Below are positions 57,620-64,000 of a stretch of DNA of 64,000 bases, piece by piece. The notes below the pieces were generated by a model. That model had not been told where the DNA came from, made no database searches, and worked only from the letters and a program-made list of their open reading frames with translations. The position numbers and the translations under genes are program-made. Where the stretch lies: positions 741,501-805,500 of the forward strand of contig NZ_CP110678.1 in the NCBI RefSeq assembly GCF_026167545.1, given 5' to 3'. Origin of the DNA: Sphingomonas sp. S1-29 (GTDB lineage Bacteria; Pseudomonadota; Alphaproteobacteria; Sphingomonadales; Sphingomonadaceae). The stretch's first letter is position 1, and each line of letters opens with the position of its first letter.

Positions 57620-60139
57620 TCACCCGCCGCAGCTGAGCTTCACCTCCGCCTCGGTCCCCAGCGCGACCCGCGCCAGGCTGAAGGTGAACGCGCCCTCGCT
57701 CGTGACCGCCAGCGGCGTATCGATCGCCGCCATGTTCGCACGCCCCGCGCGGAAGCATTTGAGCGGCACGCCAAGCGTCGTCCAGGCGCCGGGCTTGAAC
57801 CGCTCCATCCGCCCGAGCGCGATAGTCGCCTGCGCCGGGCCCGATCGCATCGCCAGCGTCACCGGCGCTGTCGGGGCCTGGTCGACGCGGATCGTGCTGA
57901 CCAGCAACACGTCGCCATTGGTTTCGCGCGTGGTGTCGACCGCGGCGACACTGGTCAGCGCCACCACCGCCGGCCCCTTGCCGTCGAACGCGAAGCGCCG
58001 GGCGCCTTCCTGGACGCCGAAGTCGGTAGCGGTCACGCGGACGCGGCCATTGGCGGCATCGGCGGGCAGCGTCGTCACCCGCGTGCTGCTCCCGCTCGGG
58101 TCGCCCACCATCAGCGACCAGCTCGCCGCAGGCAGCCCCTTGTCCATATACACCCCCGCCTGCGCCTGTTGCTTGACGCCGGGGTCCTCGGACAGTTGCG
58201 GCACCACCGTGCGGCTGCCCGCCTTCAAGCCATAGCCGCGCTCGAACAGCGTCTTGCCCTTGGCATCGGCCGTCGCAGGCCAGGCGAAACTCAACGTGCC
58301 GGTAAAGTCGTGCGCCACCGCGCCGTTGCGATCGCGCAGCAGCACATCGGCCACCCCTGCCCCTTCGGACCCCGGCAGCCACGCCGCGACGAACGCATCG
58401 GCGGCGTTGATCTCGGGGTTCACGAACAACGGCCGGCCGCTCAGCATCAACGCGACGACGGGAATTCCTTGCGCCTTGAGCTTCTTCATCGTCGCCAGCG
58501 GCCCGCGCAATTCGGGCTTGAGCTCGAGCGTCGCGATATCGCCCTGGAATTCGGCATAGGGGGTTTCACCGAACACCACAATCGCGGCATCGGGCTTCGT
58601 ACCGCTGAAGCTGCCGTCGGGCGACAGCCGCACGGTCCCTCCCGCGGCCTTTACCGCGCCGTCGAGGCCCTTCCAGATCGATGTCGCGCCGGGGAAATGC
58701 TTGGGATCGATCCCCGTCCCCTGCCAGGTCAGCGTCCAGCCGCCTGCCTGGCGCGCGACATCGTCGGCACCGTCGCCCGCGACCAGGATGTTCGCGCCGG
58801 GCTTGAGCGGCAGCAGGCTGCCGTTATTCTTGAGCAGCACCAGCGACTTGCGCACCGCCTCGCGCGCGATCGCGCGGTGCTCGACGCTGCCGAGCAGCTC
58901 GAACTGCCCCGAGAGCGGCCGGCTCGAAGGCTTGCCCATGTCGAACAGCCCGGCGCGCATCTTCACCCGCAGCACCTTGGCGACCGCGTCGTCGAGCCGC
59001 GCCATCGGCACCTGCCCGCTCTTGGCCTGCGCGACCAGGCTTTCCCAAAGCGGCTTCCAGCTGTCGGGTGCCATATACATGTCGAGCCCGGCATTCAGCG
59101 CGCGCGGGCAGCTGGCGTTGGTGCAGCCCTGGATCTGGCCGTGTGCGTTCCAATCGCTCACGACGAAGCCGCCAAAGCCCATCCGCTCCTTGAGCACATC
59201 GGTGACCAGCCCCTTGTGCCCGGCGATCTTCTCGCCGTTCCAGCTCGAAAAGCTGGTCATCACCGTCTGCACCCCGGCGTTGATCGCCTGGACATAGGGC
59301 ATGCCGTGCGTGTCGCGCAGCTCGGTTTCGCTCACGCGCGCATCGCCTTGGTCGCGCCCGCCCTCGGTGCCGCCATCGGCGAGGAAATGCTTGGTCGATG
59401 CCAGCACATACGGCCCCTGCAGGATCGGCGTCGCCGAAGGCTTGCCCTGCAGCCCCTCGATAAATTCGCCAACATAGCTCGCGACCAGCTTGGGATCCGA
59501 CGAATAGCCCTCATAGGCGCGGCCCCAGCGCAGATCCTGCGGCACGGTGATCGTCGGCGCGAAGGTCCATTCAATCCCGGTCGCGCGGATTTCCTTGGCG
59601 GTCGCCTGCGCGATCTTCTTGATCAGCACCGGGTCGCGCATCGCGCCCAGCCCGATATTATGCGGGAACAGCGTCGCGCCGACGATGTTCGAATGGCCGT
59701 GCACCGCATCGGTGCCCCAGATGATCGGGATGCCCACCCGGCCATCGCTGCGATCGACCGAGGCGGTGTAGAAGCTGTCGGCGAGCTTGAGCCATTCGGC
59801 GGCGGGCGCGAATTCGTCGCCCCCCGGCGCCGAATTGCCGCCGTTGAGGATCGAGCCGAGATGATAGCGGCGCGCGTCGGCGGGGGTGACCGATGCGATG
59901 TCGGCCTGCACCACCTGGCCGACCTTCTCCTCGATCGTCATCCGCGCGAGCAGGTCGGCGATGCGCTTTTCCATCGCCGCATCGGGCTTGTAGGGCCAAT
60001 TGCCCTGCGGCCAGAGCTCGGGATGGACCGTGGCCTCGGGCGGCGGTGCTGGCACCGTCTGCGCGCGCGCGGTGCCTGCAATCGCAAAGGCCAGCGCGAT
60101 ACCCGTGGCGCTGCCCAGCAGCCGATGAAAACCCTGCAT
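57620..60139 (-). CDS. Glycoside hydrolase family 3 (beta-glucosidase-like)
   Basis: An 839-residue exported enzyme. A Sec signal peptide (cleavage after ARAQ) is followed by a GH3 N-terminal barrel (to about 400) with the nucleophile in GFVVSDWNAHGQ. The second alpha/beta domain (from about KSLVLLKNNGSLLPLKPGAN) and a long C-terminal beta domain follow. GH3 enzymes with this order remove beta-linked glucose, xylose or oligosaccharide ends in the periplasm or outside. The substrate cannot be told from sequence. A 185-bp upstream gap (60140-60324) shows nothing clear. Confidence 0.92.
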   Translation of the reverse strand: MQGFHRLLGSATGIALAFAIAGTARAQTVPAPPPEATVHPELWPQGNWPYKPDAAMEKRIADLLARMTIEEKVGQVVQADIASVTPADARRYHLGSILNGGNSAPGGDEFAPAAEWLKLADSFYTASVDRSDGRVGIPIIWGTDAVHGHSNIVGATLFPHNIGLGAMRDPVLIKKIAQATAKEIRATGIEWTFAPTITVPQDLRWGRAYEGYSSDPKLVASYVGEFIEGLQGKPSATPILQGPYVLASTKHFLADGGTEGGRDQGDARVSETELRDTHGMPYVQAINAGVQTVMTSFSSWNGEKIAGHKGLVTDVLKERMGFGGFVVSDWNAHGQIQGCTNASCPRALNAGLDMYMAPDSWKPLWESLVAQAKSGQVPMARLDDAVAKVLRVKMRAGLFDMGKPSSRPLSGQFELLGSVEHRAIAREAVRKSLVLLKNNGSLLPLKPGANILVAGDGADDVARQAGGWTLTWQGTGIDPKHFPGATSIWKGLDGAVKAAGGTVRLSPDGSFSGTKPDAAIVVFGETPYAEFQGDIATLELKPELRGPLATMKKLKAQGIPVVALMLSGRPLFVNPEINAADAFVAAWLPGSEGAGVADVLLRDRNGAVAHDFTGTLSFAWPATADAKGKTLFERGYGLKAGSRTVVPQLSEDPGVKQQAQAGVYMDKGLPAASWSLMVGDPSGSSTRVTTLPADAANGRVRVTATDFGVQEGARRFAFDGKGPAVVALTSVAAVDTTRETNGDVLLVSTIRVDQAPTAPVTLAMRSGPAQATIALGRMERFKPGAWTTLGVPLKCFRAGRANMAAIDTPLAVTSEGAFTFSLARVALGTEAEVKLSCGG

Positions 60140-60324
60140 CCGATCCCCCTATGCGTGCCGCGTCCGAACGACGACGTCGTAATATTCGGCGCGCAACCTA
60201 CCGATTTCGGGCGGCCGCTCAATGCCGTCGTGCAGGATTATCTGTCGTTGCGCGGGGCTGGACTTAGGACCGCCGGCGCGGGGTCGGGCGGAAGCTTCCG
60301 TCGCCCCCCACGCCAGCAGCGGCA

Positions 60325-61911
60325 TCAGGCCGCTTGTTCCCAATCGCGCGTCTCTTCGGCGGGAAGGCGGATCAGATAATCGAACGCCGACAGCCCTGCC
60401 TTCGCCCCGTCGCCCATCGCGATCACGATCTGCTTGAACGGGATCGTTGTGGCATCGCCCGCCGCGAAGATTCCCGGCTGCGAGGTGTGCCCGCGATGAT
60501 CGACCTCGATCTCGCCGTGCTGGCTCAACCCCACCGCGCCGCGCAGCCATTCGGTGTTGGGCACCAGCCCGATCTGGACGAAGATTCCCTCGAGCGCGAC
60601 CTGATGCTTCGCGTCGCCATTGCGGTCCTTATACACCAGCCCGGTGACCTTCTCGCCGTCGCCCAGCACTTCGGTGGTCAGCGCCGACGTGACGATCTGG
60701 ACATTGGGCAGGCTCGCCAGCTTACGCTGGAGCACCGCATCGGCACGCAGCGCGCTGTCATATTCGATCAGCGTCACATGCGCGACGATGCCCGCCAAAT
60801 CGATCGCCGCCTCGACCCCCGAATTGCCGCCGCCGATCACCGCGACGCGCTTGCCCTTGAACAGCGGGCCATCGCAATGCGGGCAATAGGCGACTCCCTT
60901 GTTCTTGTACTGCTCCTCGCCGGGCACGTTGATCTGCCGCCAGCGCGCGCCGGTCGCCAGGATCACCGATCGCGCCTTCAGCGAGGCGCCGTTTTCGAGC
61001 ACCACTTCGTGCAGCCCGCCTTCGCTGGTCGCAGGGATCAGCTTCTGCGCGCGCTGCAGGTTCATCACGTCGACGTCATAGTCGCCGACATGCTGCTCGA
61101 GCTGCGCGACGAGCTTGGGCCCCTCGGTATGCGGGACCGAAATGAAATTCTCGATCGCCATCGTGTCGAGCACCTGCCCGCCGAAGCGCTCGGCGGCGAT
61201 GCCGGTGCGAATGCCCTTGCGCGCGGTATAGATCGCTGCCGCCGCACCCGAGGGGCCGCCACCGACGATCAGCACCTCGAACGCGTCCTTCTTGGCGATC
61301 TTGGCCGCGGCCTTCTCGCTCGCGCCGGTGTCGAGCCGCGCGACGATCTGCTCGAGCTCCATCCGGCCCTGGCCGAAGGTTTCGCCGTTCAGATAGACGG
61401 TCGGCACCGCCATCACCTTGCGCTCGTTGACCTCGTCCTGGAACAGCGCGCCGTCGATCGCGGTGTGGGTGATGCCGGGGTTGAGCACTGCCATCAGGTT
61501 CAGCGCCTGCACGACGTCGGGACAATTCTGGCACGACAGCGAGAAATAGGTCTCGAAATTATAGCTGCCCTCAAGCCCGCGGACCTGGTCGAGCAGGTCC
61601 TGCGCCGCCTTCGACGGATGGCCGCCCACCTGGAGCAGCGCCAGCACCAGGCTGGTGAACTCATGCCCCATCGGCAAGCCGGCGAAGCGAACGCCGATGT
61701 CGGTGCCGACGCGGCGGATCATGAAGCTGGGGGTGCGACGGTCATGGACGGTGACGACGGCCACCTTGTCCGACAGCGCGGCAATTTCGTTCAGCAGCTC
61801 GCCCATCTGGCGCGATTTGGCATCGTCGCCCAGGCTCGCGACCAGTTCGATCGGCTCGCGAATATTGACCAGATAGGCCTTCAGCTGCTGCGTCAGATTG
61901 GCGTCGAGCAT
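60325..61911 (-). CDS. ahpF: Alkyl hydroperoxide reductase subunit F
   Basis: A 528-residue flavoprotein that reduces AhpC with NADH. The N-terminal thioredoxin-like domain has the CQNC site ([12 protein letters not shown]). The FAD motif [15 protein letters not shown] and the second redox pair CPHC ([19 protein letters not shown]) are complete, followed by [15 protein letters not shown]. The length matches AhpF. It follows ahpC in the same direction, with a hairpin in between. Confidence 0.96.
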   Translation of the reverse strand: MLDANLTQQLKAYLVNIREPIELVASLGDDAKSRQMGELLNEIAALSDKVAVVTVHDRRTPSFMIRRVGTDIGVRFAGLPMGHEFTSLVLALLQVGGHPSKAAQDLLDQVRGLEGSYNFETYFSLSCQNCPDVVQALNLMAVLNPGITHTAIDGALFQDEVNERKVMAVPTVYLNGETFGQGRMELEQIVARLDTGASEKAAAKIAKKDAFEVLIVGGGPSGAAAAIYTARKGIRTGIAAERFGGQVLDTMAIENFISVPHTEGPKLVAQLEQHVGDYDVDVMNLQRAQKLIPATSEGGLHEVVLENGASLKARSVILATGARWRQINVPGEEQYKNKGVAYCPHCDGPLFKGKRVAVIGGGNSGVEAAIDLAGIVAHVTLIEYDSALRADAVLQRKLASLPNVQIVTSALTTEVLGDGEKVTGLVYKDRNGDAKHQVALEGIFVQIGLVPNTEWLRGAVGLSQHGEIEVDHRGHTSQPGIFAAGDATTIPFKQIVIAMGDGAKAGLSAFDYLIRLPAEETRDWEQAA

Positions 61912-61938
61912 AGGAAACTCCCGTGGTTCAGATACGAA

Positions 61939-61976
61939 GCGGCCCGAAGCGGAAAGCGAATTCCACCCCGGGCCGC
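61939..61976 (-). terminator. Hairpin between ahpC and ahpF
   Basis: GCGGCCCG (61939-61946) with CGGGCCGC (61969-61976), an 8-bp stem with a 22-nt loop, in the 88-bp gap. It could partly terminate or stabilise the upstream ahpC message so that AhpC exceeds AhpF. No T-run follows. Confidence 0.4.
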
Positions 61977-61999
61977 GATCACCCTAATGGGCAGGATTT

Positions 62000-62563
62000 T
62001 TAGATCTTGCCGACCAGGTCGAGGCTGGGGGCGAGCGTCTCTTCGCCCTCTTCCCACTTGGCGGGGCAGACTTCGCCCGGATGCGCCGCGATATACTGTG
62101 CCGCCTTGATCTTGCGCAGCAACTCGGCGGCGTTGCGGCCGACGCCTTCCGAGGTCACTTCCATCAGCTGGATGACGCCCTCGGGATCGACCACGAAGGT
62201 GCCGCGATCGGCCAGGCCCTGGCCTTCGCGCAGGATCTGGAAGTTGTTGCTGATCACATGGTTCTGGTCGCCCAGCATGTAATAGTCGATCTTGCCGATC
62301 GCCGGCGAGCTGTCATGCCATGCCTTGTGGCTGAAGTGCGTGTCGGTCGAGACCGAATAGACCTCTACGCCCATGCGCTGCAGCGTGGGGTACACGTCGG
62401 CCAGGTCTTCCAGCTCGGTCGGGCAGACGAACGTGAAATCGGCGGGGTAGAAGAAGAATACCGCCCACTTGCCGGCGACGTCGGTGTCGCTGACCGAAAC
62501 GAACTTGCCCTGCTTGTACGCCTGGGTGGTGAATGGTTTCAGCTTGCTGCCGATGAGCGTCAT
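62000..62563 (-). CDS. ahpC: Alkyl hydroperoxide reductase subunit C (peroxiredoxin)
   Basis: A 187-residue typical 2-Cys peroxiredoxin. The peroxidatic Cys47 is in FTFVCPTE and the resolving Cys is in GEVCPAKW near the C-terminus. It reduces organic hydroperoxides and peroxynitrite and is recharged by AhpF. The ATG at 62563 (MTLIGSKLKPFTTQAYKQ) is preferred over the upstream in-frame start at 62635. A good GGAGG site lies about 6 nt before it. Regulatory repeats lie at 62605-62635. Confidence 0.97.
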   Translation of the reverse strand: MTLIGSKLKPFTTQAYKQGKFVSVSDTDVAGKWAVFFFYPADFTFVCPTELEDLADVYPTLQRMGVEVYSVSTDTHFSHKAWHDSSPAIGKIDYYMLGDQNHVISNNFQILREGQGLADRGTFVVDPEGVIQLMEVTSEGVGRNAAELLRKIKAAQYIAAHPGEVCPAKWEEGEETLAPSLDLVGKI

Positions 62564-62604
62564 GGGAACCTCCGTTGAATTCTGAGACTCCGATATAGGT
62601 GCGG

Positions 62605-62635
62605 ATGTTGCATTGCAAAAACGATAATGTTGCAT
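62605..62635 (-). promoter_or_regulatory. Tandem direct repeat upstream of ahpC
   Basis: ATGCAACAT occurs twice on the minus strand (62627-62635 and 62605-62613), 22 bp apart, about two helical turns. Each copy is itself a partial palindrome (ATG..CAT). The 3' copy adjoins a TTGCAA that could act as a -35. The site could bind an oxidative-stress regulator such as OxyR, though the OxyR consensus is not matched closely. Confidence 0.4.
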
Positions 62636-62651
62636 CGCAGTAATCGCTTCC

Positions 62652-62678
62652 GTCGATATAACCCGCCTGGTTATCGAC
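62652..62678. terminator. Hairpin after the SirB1-like gene
   Basis: GTCGATATAACC (62652-62663) pairs with GGTTATCGAC (62669-62678) apart from a 2-base bulge. It lies 10 bp downstream of the SirB1-like stop and upstream of the ahpC promoter region, so it could end the former's transcript or serve as an operator of ahpC. Confidence 0.4.
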
Positions 62679-62687
62679 GTTTGCGGC

Positions 62688-63491
62688 TCAACCGACGGGC
62701 AACCCGCGCAGCGTGTCGGTCACGCGCTGCCGCACTGCGGGATCGCGCGTGATTTCGAGCATGGCGGTCAGGCTGACGCGCGCGCCGGCAATGTCGCCAT
62801 CGACCATTTCGAGCCGCGCCCGCTCCCACCAGGGCTGCGCGAAGCCCGGCGCGACGATCGTCATCCGGTGATACAGCTCGAGCGCGCGCCTGCCCTTTCC
62901 GGCGCGTTCGGCGCGCGAGGCCTGGTTGAGCAATAGCCGCACTAGCACCGCGCGGTTGGGCATCACCGAAACATGCGCCGCCGGCGCCGGCGCTCCCGTC
63001 AACGATGCCGCCACCATCGCGGCGAGGCGCTCGCGCCCCACCCGCGCCCCGCCGCGAAACGGGTCGACGATCACCGGCACCACCTCGGTCCCCACCATCA
63101 CGAGCACATGCCCCGGCACGTCGAGGATGTTGGCCTCCCAGCCGAGCCTACGTGCGGCCGCGACATACAGGATCGATAGGCTGATCGGCAGCCCGCGGCG
63201 GCGATCGATGACGCGGATCAGGTCGGCGTTGGCGGGATCGTCATAGCTTTGCGCGTCGCCGACAAAGCCGAGTTCGTCACCAAACACCGCCGCCAGGCTG
63301 TCGGCGCGGTCGTCGGCCTCGGTCGCGGCGCCGTTCATCGCCTCGAGCCGCGCCGCGGCGGCTTCGAGCATGTCGTAATAGGGCTCGGGATCGGTGTCGG
63401 GGTGGTCGAGCATCGCGAGCGTGAGCGCGGCTTCGTCGAGCACGATCTCGGCAGCGTCGATCAGGCCGAGCTGGATCAGGTCATCGTTCAT
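62688..63491 (-). CDS. SirB1-family transglutaminase-like protein
   Basis: A 267-residue protein. The N-terminal part (DDLIQLGLIDAAEIVLDEAA) leads into a transglutaminase-like core (RRRGLPISLSILYVAAARRL; GWEANILDVPGHVLVMVG) and a C-terminal tetratricopeptide-like helical region (LLLNQASRAERAGKGRRALE; PGFAQPWWERARLEMVDGDI). This is the SirB1 pattern. In the catalytic core, the usual Cys position is not obvious, so it may not be an active transglutaminase. The ATG at 63491 is the in-frame start giving the usual length. Confidence 0.85.
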   Translation of the reverse strand: MNDDLIQLGLIDAAEIVLDEAALTLAMLDHPDTDPEPYYDMLEAAAARLEAMNGAATEADDRADSLAAVFGDELGFVGDAQSYDDPANADLIRVIDRRRGLPISLSILYVAAARRLGWEANILDVPGHVLVMVGTEVVPVIVDPFRGGARVGRERLAAMVAASLTGAPAPAAHVSVMPNRAVLVRLLLNQASRAERAGKGRRALELYHRMTIVAPGFAQPWWERARLEMVDGDIAGARVSLTAMLEITRDPAVRQRVTDTLRGLPVG

Positions 63492-63627
63492 GCCATGAAG
63501 ATGGGGTCGGCACCCGCCGAACGCCAACCATGCAATATCACCGTCGATTATTCGTGCCGCAGCCTTGCATCGACGCGGGCGCGGGCCATGTTCCACCAAT
63601 CGTCAACAATCGAAAGGAGGTGATCGA

Positions 63628-63702
63628 ATGTCTCATTGTCACGCACTGAATGCGGCTTCGGGCACAACTGTGATCGCCTCGGCGGGATGGCTTCGCGCCT
63701 GA
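63628..63702 (+). CDS. 24-codon ORF with an extended Shine-Dalgarno sequence
   Basis: ATG at 63628 follows AAAGGAGGTGATC (63613-63625), which matches 12 consecutive bases complementary to the 16S rRNA 3' end. The ORF begins MSHCHALNAASGTT and ends with TGA at 63702. A strong hairpin follows at 63729. The peptide resembles nothing I know. It may be a real small protein, a leader peptide or a dual-function small RNA. The upstream gap to the SirB1-like gene shows no other ORF. Confidence 0.5.
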   Translation: MSHCHALNAASGTTVIASAGWLRA

Positions 63703-63728
63703 ATATTGCCGGCTTCAGTCGACAATGG

Positions 63729-63756
63729 AAAGGCCGCCCTGCAAGGGGCGGCCTTT
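63729..63756 (+). terminator. Intrinsic-type terminator after the 24-codon ORF
   Basis: AAAGGCCGCCC (63729-63739) pairs perfectly with GGGCGGCCTTT (63746-63756), an 11-bp stem with a 6-nt loop. The T-run is short (CCTTTCGCTTATT). It lies between the plus-strand short ORF and the convergent stress-like gene and could serve both. Confidence 0.75.
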
Positions 63757-63781
63757 CGCTTATTCGGGCCCTGAGCCAGCT

Positions 63782-64000
63782 TCAGGTCGTCAGGCGCGAG
63801 CGCCGCGAACTGTGGCCACCGTTGCGGTAGAGGATGTCGGTGACGGTCTCGCCCGACACGGTGCCGCTATTGGCTTCCACTGATACGAGCACGCCGCCGC
63901 GCCCCAGATGATCGCCATAATAGCCGGCGTCTTCCTCATCGATGCCGTGGTTGAGCAACGTCTCGTTCGCGGTGCCCGCAACCGCGCCCGCTGCCGCACC
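63782..64000 (-). CDS. C-terminus of a general-stress-like protein (partial)
   Basis: The last 72 codons of a gene running off the right edge. The visible part reads GAAAGAVAGTANETLLNHGI then EEDAGYYGDHLGRGGVLVSV and ends RSRLTT. The glycine/alanine-rich hydrophobic start, the 'EDA..Y...L.RGGVLV' motif and the short C-terminal domain resemble general stress proteins of the YflT/DUF1269 type. The start and N-terminus are outside the window, so the identity is tentative. Confidence 0.55.
   Translation of the reverse strand, partial: GAAAGAVAGTANETLLNHGIDEEDAGYYGDHLGRGGVLVSVEANSGTVSGETVTDILYRNGGHSSRRSRLTT

Noticed and set aside
60140..60324. 185-bp gap upstream of the GH3 gene
   Set aside because: Searched for a small gene or structured RNA; only short antisense frames, none with a ribosome site.
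57593..60379. A 928-residue plus-strand frame opposite the GH3 gene
   Set aside because: Shadow frame. The GH3 protein has a signal peptide, catalytic motif and full length on the minus strand.
60334..62109. A 591-residue plus-strand frame opposite ahpF
   Set aside because: Shadow of ahpF with no motifs.
63613..63625. AAAGGAGGTGATC, like the 16S rRNA 3' end region
   Set aside because: No rRNA context. It is positioned and oriented as a ribosome-binding site before an ATG.
63636..63830. 64-residue plus-strand frame beginning MSRTECGFG
   Set aside because: It overlaps the better-initiated 24-codon ORF and reads through the terminator hairpin, with no ribosome site.

Overview
The window comes from a GC-rich alphaproteobacterium, most likely Sphingomonadales (Sphingomonas-like). 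Evidence: a pyruvate dehydrogenase beta subunit with an N-terminal lipoyl domain, the full nuoA-N order followed by birA, coaX and RNase J, small alphaproteobacterial families (DUF1467-, DUF2842- and DUF4170-like), TTG and GTG starts, and EcfG-type stress promoters. No rRNA, tRNA, insertion sequence, prophage or CRISPR array was seen. Nothing longer than about 290 bp lacks a gene.

Layout. 1-3.1 kb (minus): pdhB (partial), pdhA, an FtsB-like divisome gene and enolase. 3.2-5.4 kb (plus): a four-gene unit of small membrane/stress proteins behind an EcfG-like promoter, then a DUF4170-like gene. 5.5-11.9 kb (minus): rhomboid protease, greA, carB, an unknown low-GC gene and carA. 12-17 kb (plus): yqeY, a DUF559 nuclease bracketed by palindromic repeats, dnaG and rpoD (a macromolecular-synthesis cluster). 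17-25.7 kb: PAS-like protein, unknown protein, MoxR ATPase, CHAP protein, GT-C membrane protein, CoxE/VWA protein, then a divergent pair: an Hpt-like protein lacking its histidine and a 761-residue membrane-anchored coiled-coil protein. 25.8-45.1 kb (minus): complex I from nuoA to nuoN with three extra small genes inside it, then birA, coaX, RNase J and a DUF1467-like gene. 45.2-49.3 kb: inositol monophosphatase family protein, EF-P, M23 peptidase, L,D-transpeptidase, thiE. 49.3-55.7 kb: central carbon genes tkt, gap, pgk and fba with a MOSC gene and a stress-promoted membrane protein between them. 55.9-57.5 kb (plus): a small coiled-coil gene, zapA, 6S RNA, 5-formyl-THF cyclo-ligase and a DUF2842-like gene. 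57.6-64 kb: GH3 glycosidase, ahpF, ahpC, a SirB1-like protein, a short transcription unit with an extremely strong Shine-Dalgarno sequence, and the C-terminus of a general-stress-like protein.

Most of the gene content is housekeeping. The unusual material sits between and inside the housekeeping genes: (1) several families of GC-rich palindromic repeats, two of which are incorporated in frame into carA and the 5-FTHF cyclo-ligase gene, and one of which brackets a DUF559 nuclease in inverted orientation; (2) GC-poorer genes fitted with overlapping or near-abutting stop/start codons into essential operons (carA-X-carB; nuoF-X-nuoG; nuoG-retropepsin-nuoH); (3) two near-identical EcfG promoter signatures; (4) a histidine-less Hpt-like protein divergent from a TipN-like architecture; (5) a 24-codon ORF behind a 12-nt extended Shine-Dalgarno sequence and followed by a terminator hairpin.

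Starts were chosen by eye from homology expectations, ribosome-binding sites and overlaps. All family names are recognition from memory; no database search was run.
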